A DNA stretch of 34,561 nucleotides from an uncultured Deferribacteraceae bacterium (GCA_947039395.1 CAMQYS010000021.1:1-34561); one strand, 5' to 3'; positions 1 through 9,825 are shown, counted from the first letter of the stretch. Made by a program: numbers and translations. The notes: generated from the sequence alone by a model not told the origin.

Positions 1-118
1 CTTACCACAAACACTAGTAGATAAAGTTTACAACTTCAACGATATTCAAAACTATCTAACTTACCACAAACACTAGTAGATAAAGTTTACAACTTCAACG
101 ATATTCAAAACTATTTAA
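1..118. repeat. 59-bp direct tandem repeat, two copies, at the left edge
   Basis: Copy 1 starts at position 1 and copy 2 at position 60, each opening CTTACCACAAACACTAGTAG. Over the full 59-bp period I see one difference near the end of copy 2 (CTATCTAA against CTATTTAA). The whole period repeats, not a short repeat with differing spacers, so this is a minisatellite-like duplication and not CRISPR. More copies may lie left of the window. Read on the plus strand, each copy carries an open frame (LPQTLVDKVYNFNDIQ) that could be the 3' end of a gene convergent with leuA. Confidence 0.9.
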
Positions 119-124
119 TATATA

Positions 125-1672
125 TTATAAACTGCCGTTCATAGGTTTAACCCTATCAACTCCCCTTAAAAAACTATTTAATGCCGATAAATATGCCTCA
201 ACAGATGCTATTAGAATATCTGTAGAAAAACCCTTTCCACCTGTGTTATAACCACATTGATTGAACTCGATAGATACTGTAACATCACCTTGTGCATCTT
301 TACCCGGAGTTATAGCAGCTAGTTTATAACTCTTCAACTTACTCTCAATACCAACAATTCTTTCAATAGTTTTAAATGCTGCATCAATAGGTCCATCTCC
401 TATATTTGAATCACTAAGTACCGTACCATCATCTCGTTTTAGTTTCATTGTAACTGTAGGTATAGTATCTGTACCTGAATTAAATCCTATATAGTCAAGC
501 TCGTAAAATATCTGAACCTTACCTAACTGCCCTAAAACAATTATCTCTAAATCCTCATCGAAAACTTCTTTCTTCTTATCAGCAAGTAACTTAAATTTTA
601 CAAAACATTCATCAAGTTCATCTTTAGATAATTTGTAACCTAAAGTTCCTAACCTATTAGATAAAGCGTTTCTTCCTGAATGTTTACCTAACACCATCGT
701 ACTCTCTGCAATACCAACCGACTCTGGTGTCATAATTTCATACGTCTTACGATTTTTCAACATACCAGCTTGATGAATACCTGACTCATGTGCAAACGCA
801 TTCTTACCAACAATAGCTTTATTAGGTTGAACATTAACACCTGTTATTGTAGATAAAAGTTTACTACTTCTATATATCTCTTTCGTATTAATATTATGTT
901 TAAAATCAGTATATATATCTGAACGTACATTCATTATCATAACAATTTCTTCAAGTGCAGCATTTCCAGCTCTTTCACCAATACCGTTAATCGTACACTC
1001 AATCTGCGTTGCTCCTGCTCTAATGGCTGCAAGAGAGTTAGCAACAGCTAAACCTAAATCATTATGATTATGTACAGATATCTTTGCCTTTTTAATATTT
1101 CGAACATTTTTAATTATATAAGATACCATATCAAATATCTCATCAGGAGTTGTATAACCTACCGTATCAGGAAGGTTTATAGTTTTTGCTCCTGCATCAA
1201 TAACCGCCTCTATTATCTTAACAAGAAACTCTTTATCTGATCTTGTTGCATCCTCACAAGAGAACTCTATATCACTAAATAAAGTTTTAGCATACGCTAC
1301 TGATTCAACTGCAATCTGTAACGCCTCTTCACGCGTTTTATCAAGTTTAAACTTTAAATGTAAATCACTTGTTGCGATAAAAATATGTATTCTAGGTTTT
1401 TTAGCATCTTTTAATGCTTCAAAAGCTCTATCAATATCAAGTTTGTTAGCTCTTGCTAAAGAACACACTGATGACTTCTTGATATGTTTAGCAATTAATC
1501 TGATCGACTCAAAATCACCATCTGATGATATCGCAAAACCAGCCTCAATAACATCTACACCTAACTTTTCTAACTGTTTAGCAAGTTGCAACTTCTCCTC
1601 TATCTTCATAGAGAAACCCGGAGCTTGTTCGCCATCTCTTAATGTTGTATCAAAAAAAACTATTTTATCCAT
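125..1672 (-). CDS. leuA: 2-isopropylmalate synthase
   Basis: LeuA condenses 2-ketoisovalerate with acetyl-CoA to 2-isopropylmalate, the first committed step of leucine synthesis, in the cytosol. The 515-residue protein has the usual family length. The N-terminal TIM barrel shows the signature LRDGEQAPG at about residues 11-19, the metal-binding HNHNDLGLA around residue 200, and INGIGERAGNAALEE just after. The C-terminal part, from about residue 370, matches the LeuA dimerisation/regulatory domain that senses leucine in this family. The ATG at 1672 is preceded by AGAGG. The gene is last in the ilv-psd-pss-leu block but is separated from pssA by an intrinsic terminator, so it may be expressed by controlled readthrough or from its own weak promoter. 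Homocitrate or citramalate synthase is less likely given the context. Confidence 0.96.
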   Translation of the reverse strand: MDKIVFFDTTLRDGEQAPGFSMKIEEKLQLAKQLEKLGVDVIEAGFAISSDGDFESIRLIAKHIKKSSVCSLARANKLDIDRAFEALKDAKKPRIHIFIATSDLHLKFKLDKTREEALQIAVESVAYAKTLFSDIEFSCEDATRSDKEFLVKIIEAVIDAGAKTINLPDTVGYTTPDEIFDMVSYIIKNVRNIKKAKISVHNHNDLGLAVANSLAAIRAGATQIECTINGIGERAGNAALEEIVMIMNVRSDIYTDFKHNINTKEIYRSSKLLSTITGVNVQPNKAIVGKNAFAHESGIHQAGMLKNRKTYEIMTPESVGIAESTMVLGKHSGRNALSNRLGTLGYKLSKDELDECFVKFKLLADKKKEVFDEDLEIIVLGQLGKVQIFYELDYIGFNSGTDTIPTVTMKLKRDDGTVLSDSNIGDGPIDAAFKTIERIVGIESKLKSYKLAAITPGKDAQGDVTVSIEFNQCGYNTGGKGFSTDILIASVEAYLSALNSFLRGVDRVKPMNGSL

Positions 1673-1704
1673 ATATATATTGAACCTCTGGATTATATCT
1701 CTAC

Positions 1705-1728
1705 AAAAAAAGCCCCTAGGGAGCTTTT
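1705..1728 (-). terminator. Intrinsic terminator between pssA and leuA
   Basis: On the minus strand the sequence AAAAGCTCC-CTA-GGGGCTTTT forms a 9-bp stem with one U-G pair and a 3-base loop. Its right arm runs directly into a T tract (seven T in all). It lies after the pssA stop and about 33 bases before the leuA start, so it ends the ilv-psd-pss transcript or acts as an attenuator for leuA. Confidence 0.75.
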
Positions 1729-1766
1729 CTGTTAGATCATATTATATATCACAGTTTACAACCACT

Positions 1767-2546
1767 CTAATTACTTTTTTTTCTTCTAAACAGTAGCAAT
1801 ACCATGCCAAATAATATATATAGTATTGCAATAAAAAAGAAAATTATCTCAAAATATAATGCAACAACTAATATAAACATAACTAATATAACAAGCGTAT
1901 TAAAAGGATGCTCTTTAAAATAACGTACCTTCTTAAAACTATAATAAGGTATTGAACTTACCATTAAAAATGCAAGTATATATACCGAGACAGTCATTGA
2001 TATATTCACTATACTCTGCCAATGAACATTATCTAAAAACTTAATATTAAAGCTTTTTAAATTAGTTATAAAGATAACAAACGATGCAATATATGCTGCC
2101 GAAATCGGAATAGGTAAACCTACAAAATATTCTGAATGTCCACCACGTGATGCTTGAACATTAAACCTTGCAAGTCGTAAAGCACCTGTTGCTACAAATA
2201 AGAAAACTCCCATTATACCAACTCTACCAAGATCTTCTAATGCATAGTTATAAGCTAGCAACACTGGAGCTACTCCAAATGAAACCATATCACATAATGA
2301 ATCTAATTGTACTCCAAAATCTGAAGTACCTTTCATCAATCTTGCAACTCTTCCATCAAGAAAATCAAATATCGCCGCTAATATCAAAGCATACGCAGCA
2401 TACACATACGATCCTGCTGATGATAATATAATAGAGTAAACTCCACATAACAACCCTAAGATAGTAATAAAGTTTGGCAATATTACATTTTTATTCTTTA
2501 GAAAAAGATCTATCTTCTCTGACTTACCTCTACTAAACCCAACCAT
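1767..2546 (-). CDS. pssA: CDP-diacylglycerol--serine O-phosphatidyltransferase
   Basis: PssA makes phosphatidylserine from CDP-diacylglycerol and serine in the inner membrane; the neighbouring psd product then decarboxylates it. The CDP-alcohol phosphatidyltransferase signature is intact at about residues 63-92: DGRVAR, then LDSLCD (pattern DGxxAR...G...D...D). The 259 residues contain several hydrophobic membrane segments in the second half (for example around residues 175-200 and 215-250) and end in a basic tail. The ATG at 2546 has only a poor ribosome binding site, 30 bases after the psd stop, so translation may depend on coupling. The pairing with psd makes phosphatidylserine synthase a safer call than phosphatidylglycerophosphate synthase. 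Confidence 0.93.
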   Translation of the reverse strand: MVGFSRGKSEKIDLFLKNKNVILPNFITILGLLCGVYSIILSSAGSYVYAAYALILAAIFDFLDGRVARLMKGTSDFGVQLDSLCDMVSFGVAPVLLAYNYALEDLGRVGIMGVFLFVATGALRLARFNVQASRGGHSEYFVGLPIPISAAYIASFVIFITNLKSFNIKFLDNVHWQSIVNISMTVSVYILAFLMVSSIPYYSFKKVRYFKEHPFNTLVILVMFILVVALYFEIIFFFIAILYILFGMVLLLFRRKKSN

Positions 2547-2576
2547 TAATATATTACCAACTTATATAATATTTTT

Positions 2577-3188
2577 TTAGAATGTCGCAAGTATAGATTC
2601 TCCAGCCTTAACAACATCATCTTCTCTTACTGTTATATTAAAATCAAGTGGGAAGTAATGATCTACTCTTGATGAAAATTTAATCATTCCATATCTGTCA
2701 CCAGTTGTGGTACTATCACCCGCTTGAACATTACACACCGTACGTCTTGCAACTAATCCTGCAACTTGAACACAGACTATATCGCCATGAGCAGTATCAA
2801 AAACAACTACCGTTCTCTCATTCTCTACAGACGCCTCTGGTTTTGCAGCGTTTAAAAACTTGCCTTCAATATGGTTTACAGATTTAACAACACCAGATAA
2901 GGGAACTCTATTAACATGAACAGAGAACACATTCATAAATACAGAAACTTTCTGATATTTAACGCCATCAAGTTCTGATTGAGACACATCAACAACTTTG
3001 CCATCTGCAGCCGAAACTGCAACGTTTTCCGATGTTGGAATTTTTCTCTCTGGATCTCTAAAAAACCATAGAAAAAGTAGCAATGTTAATACCGCAAGAA
3101 CTACTAATAACTTTGTTGGTAAAATAATAAAAACTATAAGTGCAATAACCGCACCTAATATAAACGGAAACCCTTCTTTAGCTATCAT
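2577..3188 (-). CDS. psd: Phosphatidylserine decarboxylase, short type, with Ser-Ser cleavage site
   Basis: Psd converts phosphatidylserine to phosphatidylethanolamine. It is made as a proenzyme that cuts itself to create an N-terminal pyruvoyl group. At 203 residues this is the short form, with a hydrophobic anchor at about residues 8-42 followed by FRDPER. Likely catalytic residues are D62 (in ADGK) and H91 (in HVNRVP). The self-cleavage motif, normally (L/F)GS followed by RVD or T, reads FSSRVD at residues 171-176, so the usual Gly before the pyruvoyl-forming Ser is replaced by Ser. I confirmed this in the bases (TTT TCA TCA AGA). Pyruvoyl histidine decarboxylase cuts between two serines, so activity is still plausible. 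TAGGAG stands 6 bases before the ATG. It sits between ilvC and pssA in the same direction. Confidence 0.92.
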   Translation of the reverse strand: MIAKEGFPFILGAVIALIVFIILPTKLLVVLAVLTLLLFLWFFRDPERKIPTSENVAVSAADGKVVDVSQSELDGVKYQKVSVFMNVFSVHVNRVPLSGVVKSVNHIEGKFLNAAKPEASVENERTVVVFDTAHGDIVCVQVAGLVARRTVCNVQAGDSTTTGDRYGMIKFSSRVDHYFPLDFNITVREDDVVKAGESILATF

Positions 3189-3229
3189 AAAATTCTCCTA
3201 ATTGATCAATTTTATTTAACACCATCTTC

Positions 3230-4249
<1,020 letters not shown>

Positions 4250-4301
4250 CTACTTCCTCCGTAATAACCCTATAAAATATATAGAATTTAATTTATATTT
4301 T

Positions 4302-4817
4302 TTAAATTGAACTTATTTTTTTATCCATATCTGCTGTAGGTTTACTACCCCTTCCTATCGCTAAAGCACCTGTTCTAACTAACTCTATTATTCCAAACGG
4401 TCTGACAACTTCGATAAAAGCCTCTAATTTAGACTCCTCTCCTGTTATCTCTATCACTATAGAGTCACTAGTTAAATCAACAACCTTACCTCTAAAGCTA
4501 TTTACAATATTATATACATCACTTCTGTTTTTAGAATTAACAAATAATTTTATTAAAATCAATTCACGCTCTATATGATTATAAAGTGTTAAATCTCGCA
4601 CCTTGATAACATTAATAAGTCTTCTCAACTGTTTTATTATCTGCTCTATAACCTGATCATCACCCGTTGTAACTATCGTAATCATAGATAGATCAGATTT
4701 TTCAGTCATATTAACTGTTAGACTCTCTATATTGTACCCTCTACCAGAAAACAGTCCTGATATTCTCGATAAAACACCGAATTTATTCTCAACTAAAATA
4801 GACATTATATGACGCAT
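4302..4817 (-). CDS. ilvN: Acetolactate synthase small (regulatory) subunit
   Basis: This is the regulatory subunit of acetohydroxyacid synthase, which activates the large subunit and gives valine feedback control. The N-terminal ACT domain is clear: MSILVENKFGVLSRISGLF, then GRGYNIESLTV. The C-terminal small-subunit domain follows (from about residue 80 on). I start at the ATG at 4817, giving 171 residues, because GAGAG lies at good distance and the protein then begins MRHIMSILVEN like known IlvH/IlvN proteins; an ATG two codons upstream (4823) is possible. It lies 137 bases after ilvB with a candidate internal promoter between them. Either ilvH or ilvN would be an acceptable symbol. Confidence 0.94.
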   Translation of the reverse strand: MRHIMSILVENKFGVLSRISGLFSGRGYNIESLTVNMTEKSDLSMITIVTTGDDQVIEQIIKQLRRLINVIKVRDLTLYNHIERELILIKLFVNSKNRSDVYNIVNSFRGKVVDLTSDSIVIEITGEESKLEAFIEVVRPFGIIELVRTGALAIGRGSKPTADMDKKISSI

Positions 4818-4842
4818 AATCATTCTCTCAACTAAAGTTTTT

Positions 4843-4872
4843 AATATAACAAAATTAACTACTAAAAATCAA
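4843..4872 (-). promoter_or_regulatory. Candidate internal promoter before ilvN
   Basis: On the minus strand a TTGATT (4867-4872) is followed after 18 bases by TATATT (4843-4848), or after 17 bases by TTATAT. It lies in the ilvB-ilvN gap about 25 bases before the ilvN start. In DNA this AT-rich such matches arise easily, so it is only a candidate. The same -35 hexamer recurs before ilvB and tatA. Confidence 0.35.
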
Positions 4873-4954
4873 TTCTTTTTTATTTTGATAGTAATAAAAG
4901 TATATTACAAAATAAATATCTAAAAGATTTAACTAAATATTACTGATCAAAATA

Positions 4955-6652
4955 TTATCCTATTATCATCTCACTAATTGATGCTCCAGCTGGTACCATC
5001 GGATAAACATTCTCTTCTCTTGCACAAACAAAATCTATCATCACAGGGATATTTTTTACCTTTAATGATTCTTTAATAACATCGGCAACTTCTGATGGTT
5101 TTTCAGCTCTAAGTCCAACTGCTCCAAATGATTCTGCTAATTTCACAAAATCAGGTTGTGATTCAAGACAAGTATATGAATATTTTTTATCAAAAAATAA
5201 CTCCTGCCACTGACGAACCATACCTAAAAATCTATTATTTAGTATAGCAATCTTTATACCTAGTCTATACTGCACACATGTCATCAACTCTTGAATATTC
5301 ATCAATACCCCGCCATCTCCAACAACCGCTATAACCTCTTTATCTGGAACACCTAGTTTTGCACCCATCGCTGCTGGTAATCCAAAACCCATTGTGCCTT
5401 GTCCACCTGATGATATAAACTGTCTCGCAAATTGAAATTTATAAAATTGTGCAGTCCACATCTGATGTTGTCCAACATCTGTTGTTATAATCGCATTGCC
5501 ATCTGTTGCTTTATATAAACTCTCAACCACAAACTGAGGTTTAATAATCGTATCTGAATATGTATAACTAAATGGTTGCTTTTTATCTAATGATTTAACA
5601 TGATCCAGCCACTCAACTCTTGCTGTTTCATTTTTATCCCATTTAAAATCATCTACCATTTTATTCGCCATCTCTAAAACATTTTTAGCATCACCTACAA
5701 TCGGAATATCAACTTTAACATTTTTACTAATAGATGCTGGATCAAAATCAACATGTGCAATTGTAGCCTTTGATGCAAAACTATCTAATCTTCCCGTTGA
5801 TCTATCTGAAAATCTACTAGCAATAGATATAATATAATCAGCCTCTGATACCGCTATATTAGATGCGTAATTACCATGCATTCCTAACCAACCAACATAG
5901 TTATTATTCTTTGAAGATAATCCACCTTGTGCGATAAATGTAGTAACTGTTGGAACTTTTACTCTATCAACAAACTTCTCTAATTCGCCACTACCGTTTG
6001 CAGATATAAGTCCACCACCAACGATTATTAACGGTTTCCTTGCACTCTCTAAACTTTTAAGAAGTTTCTTAACCTGCATAGGGTGTCCATGTTCGTTCGG
6101 TTGATAACCAACAAGACCAATCTTCTTAACCTTTTCATATCTACATTTATTCTGTAAAACATCTTTAGGTATATCCACAAGTACAGGACCAGGTTTACCT
6201 GTTCGTGCAATATGAAAAGCCTCTTTTAGCGTTTCTGCAAGATCTTTAACATCTTTAACTAGATAACTATGCTTAACTATAGGACGTGTTATACCTACTA
6301 TATCCGCCTCTTGAAAAGCATCTCCACCGATTAACTCTGTAGATATCTGCCCTGTTAAAACTATCATAGGGATAGAGTCGGTATACGCTGTTGATATCCC
6401 TGTAACTAAATTCGTAGCACCAGGACCTGATGTCGCTAAACAAACACCAACTTTACCAGTTGCTCTTGCATACCCATCAGCTGCATGCGCCCCACCTTGT
6501 TCATGTCTTGGAAGAACGTGTGTTATATTTGAATCAAACAGTGTGTCATAAAAACCTACCAACACCCCACCTGGATATCCAAAAATAGTATCCACACCCT
6601 CTGCCTTCAAACACTCTATTAATATCTCGCCACCACTTTGCATATTAGTCAT
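4955..6652 (-). CDS. ilvB: Acetolactate synthase large (catalytic) subunit
   Basis: The thiamine-diphosphate enzyme of the first shared step of isoleucine and valine synthesis, joining two pyruvates or pyruvate with 2-ketobutyrate. The 565 residues show the three expected domains: an N-terminal pyrimidine-binding domain with the catalytic Glu in RHEQGGAHAADGYAR (about residues 49-63), a central FAD-binding-type domain, and a C-terminal ThDP pyrophosphate domain with GDGGVLMNIQEL and the closing N of AILNN. ATG at 6652 is used; the ATG three codons inside (6643), giving MQSGGEILIECL, is equally close to family starts and neither has a strong ribosome binding site. It lies 185 bases downstream of ilvD, enough for the internal promoter noted there. 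Confidence 0.97.
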   Translation of the reverse strand: MTNMQSGGEILIECLKAEGVDTIFGYPGGVLVGFYDTLFDSNITHVLPRHEQGGAHAADGYARATGKVGVCLATSGPGATNLVTGISTAYTDSIPMIVLTGQISTELIGGDAFQEADIVGITRPIVKHSYLVKDVKDLAETLKEAFHIARTGKPGPVLVDIPKDVLQNKCRYEKVKKIGLVGYQPNEHGHPMQVKKLLKSLESARKPLIIVGGGLISANGSGELEKFVDRVKVPTVTTFIAQGGLSSKNNNYVGWLGMHGNYASNIAVSEADYIISIASRFSDRSTGRLDSFASKATIAHVDFDPASISKNVKVDIPIVGDAKNVLEMANKMVDDFKWDKNETARVEWLDHVKSLDKKQPFSYTYSDTIIKPQFVVESLYKATDGNAIITTDVGQHQMWTAQFYKFQFARQFISSGGQGTMGFGLPAAMGAKLGVPDKEVIAVVGDGGVLMNIQELMTCVQYRLGIKIAILNNRFLGMVRQWQELFFDKKYSYTCLESQPDFVKLAESFGAVGLRAEKPSEVADVIKESLKVKNIPVMIDFVCAREENVYPMVPAGASISEMIIG

Positions 6653-6681
6653 CCCATGTTAATTATAAAACTACCTAAATC

Positions 6682-6710
6682 TATATACATAAACATTATA
6701 ATAAAATCAA
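6682..6710 (-). promoter_or_regulatory. Candidate promoter before ilvB
   Basis: On the minus strand TTGATT (6705-6710) and TATATA (6682-6687) are separated by exactly 17 bases, which would put transcription start about 20 bases before the ilvB ATG. The 185-base ilvD-ilvB gap holds no T-box or other riboswitch that I can recognise. AT-richness lowers the weight of the match. Confidence 0.4.
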
Positions 6711-6837
6711 CCATATTCTATTGAGTAATATAAAATTGATTTTACTTACTTTTAAAATATTCTCATAAATCTAAACTACTTATCAGTAAAAATTACAACA
6801 ACAAAACTATCGCACTAACCAAACGAAGAAGCTAGAT

Positions 6838-8493
6838 TTACTTATTTCTAAATATTGCGCCTTCTGCCGCTGATGATACAGATTTTGCATATTTTAAAAG
6901 ATACCCTTTCTTTATCTTAGGTTCAGGAGCTTTCCAACTCTCTCTTCTTTTAGATAAAGTAGCCTCATCAACATTCAATGATATCTTTCTATTAGGAATA
7001 TCTATCTCAATCTCATCACCATCATTGACTAAACCGATCATTCCACCTTCCATAGCCTCAGGAGATATATGTCCGATACAAGGCCCTCTTGTTCCACCTG
7101 AAAATCTTCCATCTGTGATAAGTACAACTTCTGTTAATCCAAGCCCCATAATTGCAGCGGTAGGTGCAAGCATCTCACGCATTCCAGGACCACCTTTAGG
7201 TCCTTCATAACGGATAACTACAACATCGCCATTCTTAATAACTCCACCCATAATAGCTGCCATCGCAAGCTCTTCACTATCGTAACATTTAGCAGTACCT
7301 TTGAATGTCATCATATGTTCTGCAACAGCTGATTGCTTAACAACTGAACCATCAGGCGCTATATTACCTTTTAGAACCGCAATTCCACCCTCTTTATGAT
7401 ACGGGTTATCTAGCGATCTAATTATATTGTTATCATATATTGTAGCTTTATCACATATTTCATGAATAGCTAAACCAGATACCGTCATACTATTATGAAG
7501 AATAGGTTTAAGAGATTTTAATACACCCGGAATTCCACCTGCATGATCTAAATCTTCCATGAAAAACTCTCCACCTGGACGCATTGATGTAATATGAGGT
7601 GTAGTTTTTGAGAGTCTATCAAACGTATCAAGATTAACTTTTACACCCGCTTCGTATGCGATAGCTGGAATATGTAATGTAGTGTTTGTTGATCCACCTA
7701 ACGCTAAATCAACTATTACTGCATTTTCAAACGCTTCTTCAGTCATTATATCAAGAGGTTTAATATCTTCTCTTACTAATCTATTTATCTCAACTCCAGA
7801 ATCAAACGCTATACGACGTTTATCAGCAAGTCCTGCAAGTGCAGTTGCCATACCCGGAAGACCCATACCCATACTTTCAGTTAAGCATGCCATCGTGTTT
7901 GCAGTGAATAACCCTTGACAAGCACCTTCACCTGGACAAGCAGTTCTTTCAAGATTATCCATCTCTTCCGCATCTATCTCGCCTTTAGAAAATTTTGCCA
8001 TAGCTTCAAATGAGTCTGTTATAAAATCTCTTCTTATCATTTTATAGTTACCAGATGGCATAGGGCCTGCTGTTACAAATATTGATGGAACATTTAATCT
8101 AGCTGATGCCATCAACATTCCAGGAGTAATCTTATCACAATTAGTAAGAAACACAACTCCATCTAACTGATGTGCATTTACAACACACTCTATAATATCT
8201 GCAATAGCATCTCTACTTGGAAGACTGTAATGCATACCAGAATGTCCCATCGCTATCCCATCACATATACCCGGCACTGAAAATATAAACGCTTGTCCAC
8301 CACCTGTGTGAACACCTTTCTCTATAAATCTCTCTAACACACGCATACCAGAATGTCCAGGGATTAAATCTGTAAACGATGAACATATTCCGATAAATGG
8401 TGCATTCATCTGCTCTTTAGTTACTCCAGTACCGTATATTAATGCTCTATTTGGTGCACGTTCGCAACCTTTTTTGATAATATCACTTCTCAT
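6838..8493 (-). CDS. ilvD: Dihydroxy-acid dehydratase
   Basis: An iron-sulfur dehydratase that turns the dihydroxyacids into 2-ketoisovalerate and 2-keto-3-methylvalerate. Cluster cysteines are visible in NCDKITPGM (about residue 119) and in [10 protein letters not shown] (two Cys near residues 186 and 192), and the C-terminal region contains [14 protein letters not shown]. The length, 551 residues, is typical. I start at the ATG at 8493 ([14 protein letters not shown]), with AAAAGG 9 bases upstream; a TTG three codons earlier (8502) is in frame but less likely. It is the first gene of the minus-strand block and is divergent from tatA. 6-phosphogluconate dehydratase is related, but the ilv context decides. 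Confidence 0.96.
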   Translation of the reverse strand: MRSDIIKKGCERAPNRALIYGTGVTKEQMNAPFIGICSSFTDLIPGHSGMRVLERFIEKGVHTGGGQAFIFSVPGICDGIAMGHSGMHYSLPSRDAIADIIECVVNAHQLDGVVFLTNCDKITPGMLMASARLNVPSIFVTAGPMPSGNYKMIRRDFITDSFEAMAKFSKGEIDAEEMDNLERTACPGEGACQGLFTANTMACLTESMGMGLPGMATALAGLADKRRIAFDSGVEINRLVREDIKPLDIMTEEAFENAVIVDLALGGSTNTTLHIPAIAYEAGVKVNLDTFDRLSKTTPHITSMRPGGEFFMEDLDHAGGIPGVLKSLKPILHNSMTVSGLAIHEICDKATIYDNNIIRSLDNPYHKEGGIAVLKGNIAPDGSVVKQSAVAEHMMTFKGTAKCYDSEELAMAAIMGGVIKNGDVVVIRYEGPKGGPGMREMLAPTAAIMGLGLTEVVLITDGRFSGGTRGPCIGHISPEAMEGGMIGLVNDGDEIEIDIPNRKISLNVDEATLSKRRESWKAPEPKIKKGYLLKYAKSVSSAAEGAIFRNK

Positions 8494-8502
8494 TATTCTC
8501 AA

Positions 8503-8665
8503 CCTTTTAAACTGTAATATACTTATCAGATATAATATAATTTTCCAATCTTGTATTGTACACTAATTTTATACAATTTTCCATAAAATATATAATTTTC
8601 TCTATTAATCTTGATTTTTATCTAATATTGTTGCAATATATGTATATAGCTTAGGAGTATATATT
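8503..8665. promoter_or_regulatory. Divergent promoter region, ilvD and tatA
   Basis: This 163-base region separates the leftward ilv block from rightward tatA. On the plus strand TTGATT (8611-8616) is followed after 18 bases by AATATA, and AGGAG precedes the tatA ATG by 8 bases. For the minus strand, several TATAAT-like strings exist around 8530-8545 but none is decisive. I see no clear operator dyad. Confidence 0.5.
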
Positions 8666-8989
8666 ATGTTTGGTTTAGGAATGTCTGAACTTATTTTAAT
8701 CGCAGTTGTTGCATTGTTGGTAATAGGTCCTAAAAGGTTGCCTGATGTTGCAAAATCAATCGGTAAAGGTTACGGTGAATTTAGAAGATCTTTCTCTGAC
8801 TTTAAAGAGAGTGTTAATCTTGATGAGACTATAAACCCTACTGATAGAAAAACTGATACTAATAATAGTAGTACCACAAAAGAAGTTGTTGCTGTTGAAA
8901 AATATAAAAATGAGTGGAAAGCAAAACTCCCTGATACTAAAACTAAGAAAACCCCTGATGTAAATGACAACTCTGATAAAGGTAGCTAA
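8666..8989 (+). CDS. tatA: Sec-independent protein translocase, TatA/TatB family
   Basis: A single-pass membrane protein of the twin-arginine translocase, which moves folded proteins across the inner membrane. The 107 residues show the family layout: a short N-terminal membrane helix (ELILIAVVALLVIG, residues 8-21), the hinge GPKRLPD, an amphipathic helix (VAKSIGKGYGEFRRS), and a polar, poorly conserved tail. The residue at position 8 is Glu, and the tail is long, which is TatB-like. Because no second tatA/B gene is next to it, the protein may serve both roles. It is followed after 3 bases by tatC, so the two are one operon. The start is set by AGGAG. Confidence 0.9.
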   Translation: MFGLGMSELILIAVVALLVIGPKRLPDVAKSIGKGYGEFRRSFSDFKESVNLDETINPTDRKTDTNNSSTTKEVVAVEKYKNEWKAKLPDTKTKKTPDVNDNSDKGS

Positions 8990-8992
8990 TAA

Positions 8993-9781
8993 GTGGATAA
9001 TAGTAGTGATAATTTAACTAAACCAGAAGTAACATCAAAATACCCTCTAATGCACCATTTAGTAGAACTTAGAAAAAGATTAGTATATATAATTATTTTT
9101 CTGATCATTGTTTTTATCGGCGCATACTCTCAAGGACAAAAATTGATGAACTTTGCTATAGCCCCATTAATTGAAATTATGCCAGAAGGTTCTACGATTT
9201 CTTTTCTTAAACTTACAGAAGGTTTTATAACCGAACTAAAATTATCTGCTCTTGTTGCACTCTTTATCTCTATGCCTTTTATTTTATATCAACTATGGAG
9301 ATTTATTGCACCAGGATTATATGTTAATGAAAAGAAATATTTTATTACATTTGTTGTATCTGCATCTATTTTATTTTTTGTAGGAGCATCATTTGCATAC
9401 TTTATTGTTTTCCCATTAGGATTTCAATTCTTTCTAAAATATGCCTCCCCTGAATGGAATATGGTAGCTAACTTATCAGTTGATTGGTATTTAAGCTTTG
9501 TGATTAAATTAACATTAGCTTTCGGTTTAGTTTTTGAGTTACCTGTAATTATGTTTTTCCTAGCACTTATGGGAATTGTTACAGATAAAAAACTTATCAA
9601 ATATAGAAGATATGCGATTGTTGCAATATTTATACTTGCTGCTATATTAACACCTCCTGATATAATATCTCAAATAACTATGGCGATACCGTTACTGATA
9701 CTTTATGAGATAAGTATCTATATAGCTAAATTTGTTAACAGAAAACATAAAGAAGAATCTGCTCTCAATATTTATGAGTAG
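8993..9781 (+). CDS. tatC: Sec-independent protein translocase TatC
   Basis: TatC is the polytopic receptor that binds the twin-arginine signal. The 262 residues contain six hydrophobic segments. Diagnostic motifs are HHLVELRKRL near residue 21, WRFIAPGLY near residue 102, FELPVIMFF near residue 183, and YRRYAIVAIFILAAILTPPD near residue 204. The reading frame starts with GTG, three bases after the tatA stop, so translational coupling with tatA is likely. No obvious Tat substrate gene lies in the window. Confidence 0.96.
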   Translation: MDNSSDNLTKPEVTSKYPLMHHLVELRKRLVYIIIFLIIVFIGAYSQGQKLMNFAIAPLIEIMPEGSTISFLKLTEGFITELKLSALVALFISMPFILYQLWRFIAPGLYVNEKKYFITFVVSASILFFVGASFAYFIVFPLGFQFFLKYASPEWNMVANLSVDWYLSFVIKLTLAFGLVFELPVIMFFLALMGIVTDKKLIKYRRYAIVAIFILAAILTPPDIISQITMAIPLLILYEISIYIAKFVNRKHKEESALNIYE

Positions 9782-9795
9782 ATAGATATAACTAA

Positions 9796-9825
9796 TTCAT
9801 GAAATAATCAATTTGATTTCATGAA
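9796..9825 (+). other. Perfect 10-bp inverted repeat between tatC and moaA
   Basis: TTCATGAAAT (9796-9805) and ATTTCATGAA (9816-9825) are exact reverse complements around a 10-base loop. There is no run of T after the right arm, so it is a weak terminator for tatC at best. It lies 29 bases before the moaA ATG and could equally be an operator or leader hairpin controlling moaA. Confidence 0.5.

Noticed and set aside
1-118. CRISPR array at the left edge
   Set aside because: The entire 59-bp period is repeated, so there are no differing spacers; only two copies are seen and no cas gene is present.
1735-1765. Short GTG frame with three Val codons after pssA as an attenuator leader peptide
   Set aside because: Only seven codons, overlapping the pssA end, without a ribosome binding site and without any Leu codon; too weak to call.
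6653-6837. T-box or other riboswitch ahead of ilvB
   Set aside because: No T-box consensus, no specifier stem and no terminator/antiterminator pair are visible; the gap is plain AT-rich DNA with a possible promoter.
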